This document shows, piece after piece, positions 1-4,964 of a DNA stretch of 6,343 nt. Location of the stretch: positions 1 through 6,343 of the forward strand of contig JAQVGK010000211.1 in the NCBI GenBank assembly GCA_028696755.1, written 5' to 3'. The DNA comes from Bacteroidales bacterium (GTDB lineage Bacteria > Bacteroidota > Bacteroidia > Bacteroidales > ML635J-15). The notes beneath the pieces were generated by a model. That model worked only from the letters and a program-made list of their open reading frames with translations. It made no database searches and was not told the DNA's origin. The number at the start of each line of letters is the position of its first letter. Position 1 is the first letter of the stretch. The position numbers and the translations under genes are program-made.

Positions 1-291
1 GAATATTTTTCGGGGCTATTCAAAACAAAAATTAACTTGCAAATGCAACTGGCTCCAATTTCTGCAGAACAATCTGTCTTAATTTGGTTTTTCGAAATGC
101 CTGAGGGCCATAATCAAGAAGTAAAATATCAAGTATTCGCTAATCTTGTACTTGGCGACAAAATTTTTGGTCTGTCAAGTTCACAGTTTGCTGATCAAAA
201 CCTGGACAATATAAAGGATTTCTTAATGGACGTTATTAGCACAGTAAAGGTCCTCGATAATAAAAAAGAGTTTAAAAAATTATGCGAATAA
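1..291 (+). CDS. C-terminal part of an unrecognised protein, truncated by the window edge
   Basis: The frame is open from base 1 to a TAA at 289-291, giving at least 96 residues, so this is probably the 3' end of a longer gene. Internal starts (TTG at 37, ATG at 43) exist but have no convincing ribosome binding site, and the frame continues upstream of them without a stop, so I prefer a 5'-partial gene. The visible protein is soluble, with no signal peptide or membrane segment. An aromatic/hydrophobic stretch (SVLIWFFEMPEG) is followed by alternating strand-like segments and a charged, helical C-terminus ending KKLCE. I do not recognise a family. A 97-bp spacer separates it from the next gene on the same strand, which could be cotranscribed, although nothing proves this. 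Confidence 0.55.
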   Translation, partial: EYFSGLFKTKINLQMQLAPISAEQSVLIWFFEMPEGHNQEVKYQVFANLVLGDKIFGLSSSQFADQNLDNIKDFLMDVISTVKVLDNKKEFKKLCE

Positions 292-388
292 TTGCAGACT
301 GAAAATTTTTAGAAGGAAAAAAAATGGCTTGGGAAGGTTTTTATAAATGATTTCTACTTTAATTTAAAAAGAATTATATTTTAACTTT

Positions 389-739
389 ATGAAAAGAATA
401 ATTATTCGGATTAAAAATCTTGAAAGAAATAAAAAGTTAATAATTCTGGCAATTTTACTCTTGATATCAAACTTAATACTGATGTTTTTTGTAAATATTG
501 GCGATGGAAAAAACCTTGCAGGCCAAATAAAATCGTCGACAGAAGTTAGGAATGCCGGATTGAGAACCTTGTTTTTTGGATTGCCCTTATTTAGTATTAT
601 ACTCGGAAGTATAATAAGTATTTTCCTGCCGAAAAAGAAAACATATAATCAAAGATTTATAAATTCTGGATTGATAATACTGATAGGTTTCTATTTAATT
701 ATGTTAATCTTGGAAATTCGAAATATGATTTTATGGTAG
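389..739 (+). CDS. Small three-helix integral membrane protein of unknown function
   Basis: The 116-residue protein starts at ATG 389 and ends at TAG 737-739. The N-terminus is strongly basic (KR, R, K, RNKK in the first 16 residues). Three hydrophobic segments follow at about residues 16-36, 60-80 and 91-111. Between the first two is a polar loop of about 24 residues (GDGKNLAGQIKSS...), and between the last two a short basic loop (PKKK). By the positive-inside rule the N-terminus and the PKKK loop should be cytoplasmic, putting the polar loop outside. No catalytic or family motif is visible. A TATATTTT box at 375-382 resembles the Bacteroidota -7 element but lies too close to the ATG to be convincing. 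The hydrophobic pattern makes a real gene likely; its function is unknown. Confidence 0.6.
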   Translation: MKRIIIRIKNLERNKKLIILAILLLISNLILMFFVNIGDGKNLAGQIKSSTEVRNAGLRTLFFGLPLFSIILGSIISIFLPKKKTYNQRFINSGLIILIGFYLIMLILEIRNMILW

Positions 740-814
740 GAGTTTTCGCATTCGTGATATTGCATTTTGTTATCAATAATTTTTAATTTTGATGATGATT
801 AAAATTGTTAATGA

Positions 815-889
815 AGTGAGCTGAGCATCTGGGATTTTGGTATGCAGAATGGGGCGCCTAGGCTCACTCGGATTTAGCTCCGCTGAGCT
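815..889. repeat. REP-like GC-rich hairpin patch upstream of the RAYT gene
   Basis: A GC-richer island sits inside an otherwise very AT-rich 224-bp intergenic region. AGTGAGC at 815-821 pairs with GCTCACT at 862-868. Inside that, GCAT at 825-828 can pair with ATGC at 842-845. A second hairpin follows, AGCTC(876-880)-CGCT-GAGCT(885-889). GCTGAGC also occurs as a direct repeat near 822 and 883. RAYT transposases are known to be flanked by REP palindromes, so this is a candidate target or partner repeat for the adjacent transposase. Only one such patch is visible here, so repetition elsewhere in the genome cannot be judged. Confidence 0.35.
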
Positions 890-1283
890 TAATAAAACTT
901 GTAGATTTAGGGGTTTGATAGATGTTTTATAAAAGAAAATAAAATCAAAAAACACAAAGCCAATTGCGAAACAAACCACGATTACATAACAGAAAGGTAT
1001 TGCGTCTTAAAGGACACGATTATTCCAGTGTTGGAAATTATTTTCTCACAATATGTTGTCAAAATCGCGAACATTTTTTTGGTAAAATTGAAAATGGTGT
1101 AATGATTTTAAACGATGCGGGCAAAATGGTCGAAAAATGGTATTTTGAATTGGAAAACAAATATCCCGATAAACGATGCCACGCAATGGTTATAATGCCA
1201 AACCACATGCATTGCATAATTGAAAATGCACCAAACACCCACGAAACGTTTCAAAATGAAAATGTCGGTTCATGTGAATCAAT

Positions 1284-1331
1284 TCAACGGGACGCCCACG
1301 TAGGGACGTCCCTACGTGGGCGTCCCGTTGA
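1284..1331. repeat. Perfect 48-bp palindrome inside the RAYT reading frame
   Basis: The two 24-base arms, 1284-1307 and 1308-1331, are exact reverse complements with no loop and no mismatch, centred on ...TAGGGAC|GTCCCTA.... Each arm contains the core GGGACGCCCACGTAGGGAC or its complement. It is much richer in G+C than its surroundings. In the transposase frame it encodes residues about 108-123, including DAHVGTSLRGRPV, and because it is palindromic the opposite strand encodes the same peptide. It looks like an inserted REP-type element that has been tolerated in frame. Confidence 0.92.
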
Positions 1332-1470
1332 CGAAAACCAATGTTGTGCAAAAAACGATATTGGAAACGATGAAAACCGTGGGCGTCCTGTTGATAAAAA
1401 CCAATATTATACAAATAACGAAATTGGAAACGATGAAAAACGTTGTCGTCCCGTTGGCGAAAATCAACAA
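1315..1470 (+). repeat. In-frame 63-bp tandem repeat, about 2.5 units
   Basis: Unit 1 spans 1315-1377, unit 2 spans 1378-1440, and a degenerate partial unit begins at 1441. Each begins CGTGGGCGTCC or CGTTGTCGTCC, and the full units end TTGGAAACGATGAAAA plus one base. At the protein level they are 21-residue units beginning RGRPVDENQ, RGRPVDKNQ and RCRPVGENQ, with NDIGNDEN or NNEIGNDEK at the end of the full units. The first unit overlaps the right arm of the 48-bp palindrome, so palindrome and repeats share a boundary. A unit length divisible by three keeps the transposase frame open. Confidence 0.9.
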
Positions 1471-1531
1471 CAACAAATGCCACAACCTAATTCAAAAACG
1501 AAATTTACAATGATAATAATTCAATACATCT

Positions 1532-2647
1532 TCACTTCCCCATCTCCACCAATCTCTCCGCAAACACCTTCCAGCTCAATTCTTGTTTTAGCAGTTTGAT
1601 GTTGCTAATTAAGGTTTCAGTTTTATAATTATTAAAGTAATCCAGAATTGTGGCTTTTATTGTTTCCACATCAGGTGTTGATGCAATTAGTCCGGTTTTT
1701 TCGTGGTGGATGATTTCGGCTAAGCCGCCTACGTTTGTGGCAATCATGGGAAGTTCGAAATGATAGGAGATTCCAGTAATTCCGCTTTGAGTAGCGCCTT
1801 GGTATGGAAAAATGCAAACATCGGCGGCGGAGAAATAGGTCGCAACTTCGTTGTCGGAAATGTATTTTACGTGTTTGTGGATATTCTCTTTGTTGGGATT
1901 TGATTGTATCTGAACATCATATTTGTCGAAATTTCCGTAAACTTCGCCGGCAATGACAAGCTGAAAGGACTTATCGAGTTCTCCAAATGCATCAATAAGC
2001 AAATCGAGGCCTTTATAGTCGCGTATAAATCCAAAAAACAACAATGTTTTTTTTGCAGGATCGAGATTTAACTGCTTTCTGGCGGCGGTTTTATCCTGAA
2101 TTTCGCCAAAGTGATCGTATAAAGGATGTGGGAGCAAAATAACATTTGCATTTGGCAAAAATGTGAGTAAGTCGTTCTTTACCTTTTCCGACATCGCCAC
2201 AAAAGAATGATTGCGTTTTAAAAAATATTTTGTAAACGGCTCGTCGAAAAACTTTTTTTCGTGCGGAATAACATTGTCGAGAATGGTAACAACTTTTGTA
2301 TTTTTTCCAACTTTTCCCGCCACATAACCAAGAGAAGGACCAAAATACGACATCCAGTATTTCATCACCAGCATATCGGGTGCAAAGGCTTTGATTTTTG
2401 ATGCTGCTCGCGGCCAAGTTAGTGGATTTGCCGAATTTAAAATTCTGTCGGCATCTACCTTGTCAACAATATCGCCATCTTTTACAAACTGAGTTTCGCC
2501 AGGGAAAAGAAAATTGGGGTACTGAGTTGTAAATGTAAATGCCTTTGCGCTATGACCAGCTTTCTCGAACTCGCGTAGCACCGAAGCGTTGAATTGAGCT
2601 ATTCCGCCGCGGAATGGATAAAATGTTGAGAGGTATGCTATTCGCAT
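1532..2647 (-). CDS. GT4-type glycosyltransferase (GT-B fold)
   Basis: The 371-residue protein is the usual length for GT4 enzymes, which transfer a sugar from a nucleotide-sugar donor to a growing surface glycan at the cytoplasmic membrane face. The N-terminal acceptor domain starts with a Rossmann strand and a glycine loop (MRIAYLSTFYPFRGGIAQ, G14-G15-I16). The donor domain begins near residue 200 with LLFFGFIRDYKGLDLLIDAF, where R209 and K212 fit the phosphate-binding pair. It continues through the YFSAADVCIFPYQ segment (271-283), TQSG at 286-289, then ELPMIATNVGGLAE at 298-311. In place of the classic first glutamate of the EX7E motif it has the ATQSG variant; the GGLAE glutamate (E311) is kept. 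No signal peptide or membrane helix is seen. Its ATG overlaps the upstream gene's stop by one base (TAATG), implying translational coupling. Donor and acceptor cannot be read from sequence. Confidence 0.93.
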   Translation of the reverse strand: MRIAYLSTFYPFRGGIAQFNASVLREFEKAGHSAKAFTFTTQYPNFLFPGETQFVKDGDIVDKVDADRILNSANPLTWPRAASKIKAFAPDMLVMKYWMSYFGPSLGYVAGKVGKNTKVVTILDNVIPHEKKFFDEPFTKYFLKRNHSFVAMSEKVKNDLLTFLPNANVILLPHPLYDHFGEIQDKTAARKQLNLDPAKKTLLFFGFIRDYKGLDLLIDAFGELDKSFQLVIAGEVYGNFDKYDVQIQSNPNKENIHKHVKYISDNEVATYFSAADVCIFPYQGATQSGITGISYHFELPMIATNVGGLAEIIHHEKTGLIASTPDVETIKATILDYFNNYKTETLISNIKLLKQELSWKVFAERLVEMGK

Positions 2648-3741
2648 TAGCGTGTATTTAACTTAACAATCTCATCAAAAACAGTCTCTGGCTTAAGGTC
2701 GTGCATACACGATTTGCCTCGTTTGCAGGTTCCACCGTAGAAGCACTCGCAGCCGGTTTCTGGCTCAACAATTACACCTCGGTTGTACAGATAAAATTCG
2801 TGCTTATTGAAAATATTATTCATCAAAACCATTTTCTTTTGCAAAGCTGTTGCGATGTGCATCATCATCGAAACCTGCGTAACAACAATGTCGCAGGATG
2901 AAGTTACGGCAAAGAATTCCTCTAGAGAGAAAGTTCCTGGATACCAAGCACCAGTTTCTTTTGCCAGCATTTGATTTTTATCGTTTTCTTGAGGTCCGCC
3001 AAGCACAACAGGGTAAAAGCCATTGCTTTGAAGCAATTTTATTAACTCAATCCACAAATTTTCGGGCCATAAACGAGTGAGCCAGCGATTTCCACAACCT
3101 GTATTCAAACCAACTACTGTCAAGCCACCAGATTGCATTTGCATTCTTTGATTCCAACTTTCGGCAAGCACCTTATTATAATTGAGCAAATATGGTTCGT
3201 CGTTGAATTCGAGATGGCAAATTTCGAAAATCTCTTCCATGTAATTCTTAGTATTTGCCTGAGAATGATGGTCGAAATATCCAGTGATTAGCTTATGAAC
3301 TGCTGCGGGAGTCGCGGCATCAATATGATTTTGATTCCAAATAAAACCATACTTTTCGGTTGCATTAACATCAGACAGTAACATGCAAGCTTCTTCTTCC
3401 TTATCGAGATTTAATGCAATATCGAATTTTTTGTGAGCCAAAACGTAAAGCGAAGTTTCATTCCATTTATAAATGTCATCGATTTTATCTTTCGGTAAAA
3501 CTTCTGGCGACAGAGTAAGCCATGTTATGTGGCAATCTGGATAAAGCTCGCGATATTTCACAACAAGCGGAGTAGTTCTGATAACATCGCCCATTGCACC
3601 GAGTTTTATTATCAAAATTCGCTTGCCAGTTTTATCATATAAATTACAATTTTCGCAATCAACACCATCCGATTTGTTTGGCTTGCAAGGAACTCCGCCT
3701 TTAAAATGACGGCAGTCGTATTTTACATTCTTAATGTCCAT
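2647..3741 (-). CDS. GT9 (heptosyltransferase-like) glycosyltransferase with N-terminal cysteine cluster
   Basis: The 364-residue protein has the two-domain layout of the ADP-heptose:LPS heptosyltransferase family (GT9, PF01075-like). RILIIKLGAMGDVIRTTPL at 41-59 is the family's N-terminal signature, and D52 is the residue used as catalytic base in characterised members. GLNTGCGNRW at 211-220 opens the donor domain, followed by VVLGGPQE (245-252) and DIVVTQVSMMMHIATAL (284-300). In this last motif the usual TD-x-G is replaced by TQVS while the histidine (H295) is kept. An unusual leader carries C10, C19, C29 and C32 in a zinc-knuckle-like spacing, and C331, C333, C339 and C345 cluster near the C-terminus. 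GT9 proteins with such a leader occur in diverse bacteria, so the sugar may not be heptose. It is first in a two-gene operon with the GT4 gene and has a promoter match just upstream. Role: probable surface-glycan assembly. Confidence 0.92.
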   Translation of the reverse strand: MDIKNVKYDCRHFKGGVPCKPNKSDGVDCENCNLYDKTGKRILIIKLGAMGDVIRTTPLVVKYRELYPDCHITWLTLSPEVLPKDKIDDIYKWNETSLYVLAHKKFDIALNLDKEEEACMLLSDVNATEKYGFIWNQNHIDAATPAAVHKLITGYFDHHSQANTKNYMEEIFEICHLEFNDEPYLLNYNKVLAESWNQRMQMQSGGLTVVGLNTGCGNRWLTRLWPENLWIELIKLLQSNGFYPVVLGGPQENDKNQMLAKETGAWYPGTFSLEEFFAVTSSCDIVVTQVSMMMHIATALQKKMVLMNNIFNKHEFYLYNRGVIVEPETGCECFYGGTCKRGKSCMHDLKPETVFDEIVKLNTR

Positions 3742-3758
3742 GTTGTTTTTCTATGTTG

Positions 3759-3788
3759 CAAAAGTAAGAAAAATTTGAGAAAGACAAA
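3759..3788 (-). promoter_or_regulatory. Bacteroidota-type promoter for the glycosyltransferase operon
   Basis: Read on the minus strand, TTTG (3788-3785) is followed after 18 bp by TACTTTTG (3766-3759), an exact match to the TAnnTTTG -7 element known from Bacteroides. The ATG at 3741 is 17 bases past the -7 box, implying a leader of about 10 nt. No Shine-Dalgarno sequence is visible, which is normal for this phylum. Confidence 0.7.
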
Positions 3789-3823
3789 TGTTATTGTAAT
3801 CGGTAAAAATCTGTAATCTGTCC

Positions 3824-3946
3824 CGAGCCAAAGGCTCGTGGATCCTCGTTAAAAGAAGAAATTGCTTTGCACTTTTTCTTTTAGCGAGTATGTTAAAATT
3901 GCAAATTGCTTTTTTATAAAATTCAAAAAGCAATTTCTATTTTAAC
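3824..3946. repeat. Three consecutive hairpins between two TAATCGGTAAAA-type direct repeats
   Basis: Hairpin 1 is CGAGCC-AAA-GGCTCG (3824-3838). Hairpin 2 pairs 3845-3857 with 3876-3888, 13 bp (CTCGTTAAAAGAA against TTCTTTTAGCGAG) with a single G-T wobble. Hairpin 3 pairs 3892-3899 with 3939-3946 (8 bp) and 3903-3914 with 3925-3936 (12 bp), with a small internal loop and a 10-nt apical loop. The set is flanked by near-identical direct repeats, TAATCGGTAAAAATCTGT at 3797-3814 and TAATCGGTAAAATCTGT at 3951-3967. It could be a small non-autonomous hairpin cassette or a structured RNA; nothing here decides between them. Confidence 0.7.
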
Positions 3947-4003
3947 GGGATAATCGGTAAAATCTGTTATCGGTGGCAGGCTGCTGAGTTTAGCATTAAT
4001 CCT

Positions 4004-4030
4004 CCTTAGCCTTAGCCTCAGCCTTAGCCT
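4004..4030 (+). repeat. Short hexamer tandem repeat (CCTTAG/CCTCAG)
   Basis: Four and a half units read CCTTAG, CCTTAG, CCTCAG, CCTTAG, CCT. It lies between TAATCGGT copies and differs from them in period (6 rather than 7) and in sequence. It appears to be simple microsatellite-like DNA with no coding or regulatory meaning visible. Confidence 0.7.
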
Positions 4031-4100
4031 GTTGAGTAATCGGTAATCGGTAAAATTTTGTAATCGGTAATCGGTGAAATCTGTAATCGGTAAGCAAAGA

Positions 4101-4189
4101 TCTGTAATCGGTGGGATTGTTATGGGCTTTGGCATTGTGCTTTTTTTTATTGTAATCGGTGTATTGTAGTGCTTTGGGAATGTGCTTTT
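4101..4189 (+). repeat. Diverged ~45-bp tandem duplication
   Basis: Copy 1 (4101-4146) and copy 2 (4149-4189) share the order TGTAATCGGTG, ATTGT, GCTTTGG, ATTGTGC or AATGTGC, then a T-run. They differ by a few substitutions and a short gap. Each copy carries one TAATCGGT at its start, so the duplication helped spread the repeat. No gene is visible from 4190 to the hairpin at 4270. Confidence 0.6.
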
Positions 4190-4269
4190 TGCATTTGTGG
4201 TCCGTAATCTTTAATTGGTAGTTTAGTCTTAAATGCTTATATGAACTCTGATTTTATTTTCCCGCAAAA

Positions 4270-4302
4270 TAGCAGAATCTCTAGTTAAACAATTTTCTGC
4301 TA
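4270..4302 (-). terminator. Possible terminator of the four-helix-bundle pseudogene
   Basis: TAGCAGAA at 4270-4277 pairs perfectly with TTCTGCTA at 4295-4302 (8 bp, 17-nt loop). It starts 23 bp beyond the pseudogene's stop codon on the minus strand, and on that strand the stem is followed by TTTT. The stem is not GC-rich and the T-run is short, so it is a weak candidate. Confidence 0.4.
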
Positions 4303-4325
4303 CCTATTACATTTCAGAATCTATA

Positions 4326-4706
4326 TTACATTTTTCCACAAAAGGATTCTGATTTTGAAATCATTGTGGATAATTTCTTACCTAACATCTCATATCGCTC
4401 AATCAAATCTGTTGCCACTTGGGAAGTTATATAATTATGATCTAATGATGTCTCTATCCAATGTTGTGTTTCGAGTTGTTCAGCATCTGCATCCGTTAAT
4501 TTACTCTCAAAATGTTTAATGTATCTACGTTTACCCCAAGCTTAAGCAATTTGAGCTCCAACTGATCTAGAGGATCGTCTAATTTGACTTGTTAGTGAAT
4601 ATATTTCATCTTTGGGAAAGTTAGCTGATATATCAAATATCTCTTTTGCCAATTGTCTGGCAAGTTGATAAACTTCAAGGTCTCGAAAAGATTTAACATA
4701 AGTCAT
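4326..4706 (-). pseudogene. Four-helix-bundle protein (23S rRNA IVS / S23 family), one nonsense codon
   Basis: Reading the minus strand from ATG at 4706 gives 127 codons including the final TAA at 4326-4328, typical of the ~120-residue IVS-protein family (PF05635-like). Recognisable in order are FRDLEVYQLARQLAKEIF (residues 7-24), FPKDEIYSLTSQIRRSSRSV (30-49), GAQIA-stop-AWGKRRYIKHF (50-66), SKLTDADAEQLETQHW (68-83) and a C-terminal ERYEMLGKKLSTMI helix (103-116). In relatives the stop position is the glutamate of the NIAEAWGKR-like motif. Here GAA has become TAA (codon 55, plus-strand 4542-4544), while everything on both sides stays in frame. The family was first described in intervening sequences of 23S rRNA genes and also occurs free-standing; it forms pentameric four-helix bundles, with a nucleic-acid-binding role proposed for some members. 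It has its own promoter match and is bracketed by inverted heptamer arrays. Either half alone would be unlikely to fold normally. Confidence 0.9.
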
Positions 4707-4732
4707 TTTTGAATTTTTTTTGTTAGTCTATG

Positions 4733-4763
4733 CAAATATAAAGATTATTTATTTGAAATCCAA
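4733..4763 (-). promoter_or_regulatory. Bacteroidota-type promoter for the four-helix-bundle pseudogene
   Basis: On the minus strand TATATTTG (4740-4733) is an exact TAnnTTTG match. The -33 position holds TTGG or ATTG (4764-4760 region, 19-20 bp spacing), a partial TTTG match. The -7 box ends 26 bp before the ATG at 4706, a sensible distance. It supports the view that the gene was functional recently. Confidence 0.55.
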
Positions 4764-4831
4764 TTGTTACGCAATTTTTTTCATTATAAGTTAATACCTA
4801 ACAAAACAACAATATCAATATAATTTTTACA

Positions 4832-4901
4832 GATTACCGATTACCAATCACCGATCACCGTTTACTGATTACCGATTACCGATTACTGATTACTGATTAC
4901 T
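4832..4901 (-). repeat. Ten-unit heptamer tandem array (GATTACC/GATTACT), right array
   Basis: Ten contiguous 7-mers read GATTACC x2, AATCACC, GATCACC, GTTTACT, GATTACC x2, GATTACT x3, with no interruption of period. On the complementary strand this is GGTAATC/AGTAATC, the reverse of the left array's TAATCGGT units. It ends within about 20 bp of the insertion sequence's first plausible end. Confidence 0.92.
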
Positions 4902-4919
4902 GTCAATGCCTGAAATAGG

Positions 4920-4948
4920 TTGACCGTTTTAAAGAACAAAATTACAAA
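4920..4948 (+). promoter_or_regulatory. Possible sigma-70-like promoter of the insertion sequence
   Basis: TTGACC at 4920-4925 and TACAAA at 4943-4948 are separated by 17 bp, a good generic -35/-10 arrangement upstream of orfA. It does not fit the Bacteroidota TAnnTTTG pattern, so its use in this host is doubtful. Confidence 0.25.
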
Positions 4949-4957
4949 TTAAAACGG
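4924..4957 (+). promoter_or_regulatory. 9-bp-stem hairpin just upstream of orfA
   Basis: CCGTTTTAA (4924-4932) is the exact reverse complement of TTAAAACGG (4949-4957), with a 16-nt loop. The right arm carries ACGG, part of the only purine-rich ACGGAA stretch before the ATG at 4965. A transcript reading in from outside would form the hairpin and could mask initiation, as known for several other insertion sequences. Its role here is inference; the pairing is directly visible. Confidence 0.5.
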
Positions 4958-4964
4958 AAAAATT

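Larger units (their letters stand above)
964..1599 (+). pseudogene. RAYT / Y1-type (IS200-like, HUH) transposase, C-terminal half missing
   Basis: Residues 1-90 match the N-terminal half of REP-associated tyrosine transposases: R-L-K-G-H-D-Y-S near residue 14, YFLTICCQNREHFFG at 26-40, ILNDAGKMVEKWY at 48-60 and the metal-binding HUH motif in MPNHMH at 78-83 (H81, H83). The family cuts single-stranded DNA at REP hairpins using a tyrosine in the C-terminal half. Here, after about residue 107, the reading frame passes into a perfect palindrome and 21-residue tandem repeats (RGRPV...), then a low-similarity tail that runs 68 bp into the 3' end of the convergent glycosyltransferase gene. The usual C-terminal region with the catalytic tyrosine (often a GSYKS-like segment) is absent. 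The only in-frame start is TTG at 964; the upstream frame closes at TAA 940-942. I judge it an inactive remnant; true homology probably ends near 1500. Confidence 0.8.
3797..4160 (+). repeat. Interspersed TAATCGGT repeats, plus orientation (left array)
   Basis: Exact TAATCGGT copies start at 3797, 3951, 4037, 4044, 4061, 4068, 4084, 4105 and 4153, with a TTATCGGT variant at 3967. Some are tandem with a 7-bp period (4037-4051, 4061-4075); others are separated by AAAATCTG-like linkers. All face the same way. The complementary orientation is found only in the array at 4832-4901, on the far side of the four-helix-bundle pseudogene. No protein is credible here: short frames through the repeat read only repetitive peptides (TDYR, ITDFTDY). 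Confidence 0.85.

Noticed and set aside
780..808. AT-rich inverted repeat (AATTTT...AAAATT) after the small membrane protein gene as a terminator
   Set aside because: Only a 6-bp all-AT stem without a clean T-run. Such pairings are expected by chance at this base composition.
773..979. Minus-strand open frame of 68 residues upstream of the RAYT gene
   Set aside because: It runs through the AT-rich spacer and the REP-like hairpins, overlaps the RAYT start, and has no domain or promoter. Treated as a by-product of the repeat.
1190..1483. Minus-strand open frame of 97 residues inside the RAYT gene
   Set aside because: It contains the same DAHVGTSLRGRPV peptide only because the 48-bp palindrome reads alike on both strands, and its other residues reflect the 63-bp repeat. 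It is a shadow.
2091..2417. Minus-strand open frame of 108 residues within the GT4 gene
   Set aside because: Out of frame with the clearly homologous glycosyltransferase on the same strand, with no recognisable motif.
2701..3080. Plus-strand open frames antisense to the GT9 gene
   Set aside because: Antisense shadows of a well-supported coding region, with no domain or initiation signal.
3751..4135. Two minus-strand open frames (60 and 70 residues) in the repeat region
   Set aside because: Their sequences (TDYRL, LRLRLRLR, ITDFTDY) are translations of the heptamer and hexamer repeats, and the first covers the glycosyltransferase promoter.
4542..4544. TAA as a recoded sense codon in the four-helix-bundle gene
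   Set aside because: The other genes here use TAA as a normal terminator (for example at 289-291 and 6230-6232), and no recoding signal is visible. Mutation or sequencing error is simpler.
4326..4706. Diversity-generating retroelement accessory gene (Avd belongs to a related four-helix-bundle family)
   Set aside because: No reverse transcriptase and no template/variable repeat pair with adenine-biased differences is visible in the window, and the sequence fits the free-standing IVS type better.
4832..4901. CRISPR array or telomere-like repeat
   Set aside because: Units are 7 bp and directly contiguous with no spacers, and no cas genes are near. The unit is degenerate and internal to the sequence, so neither idea fits.
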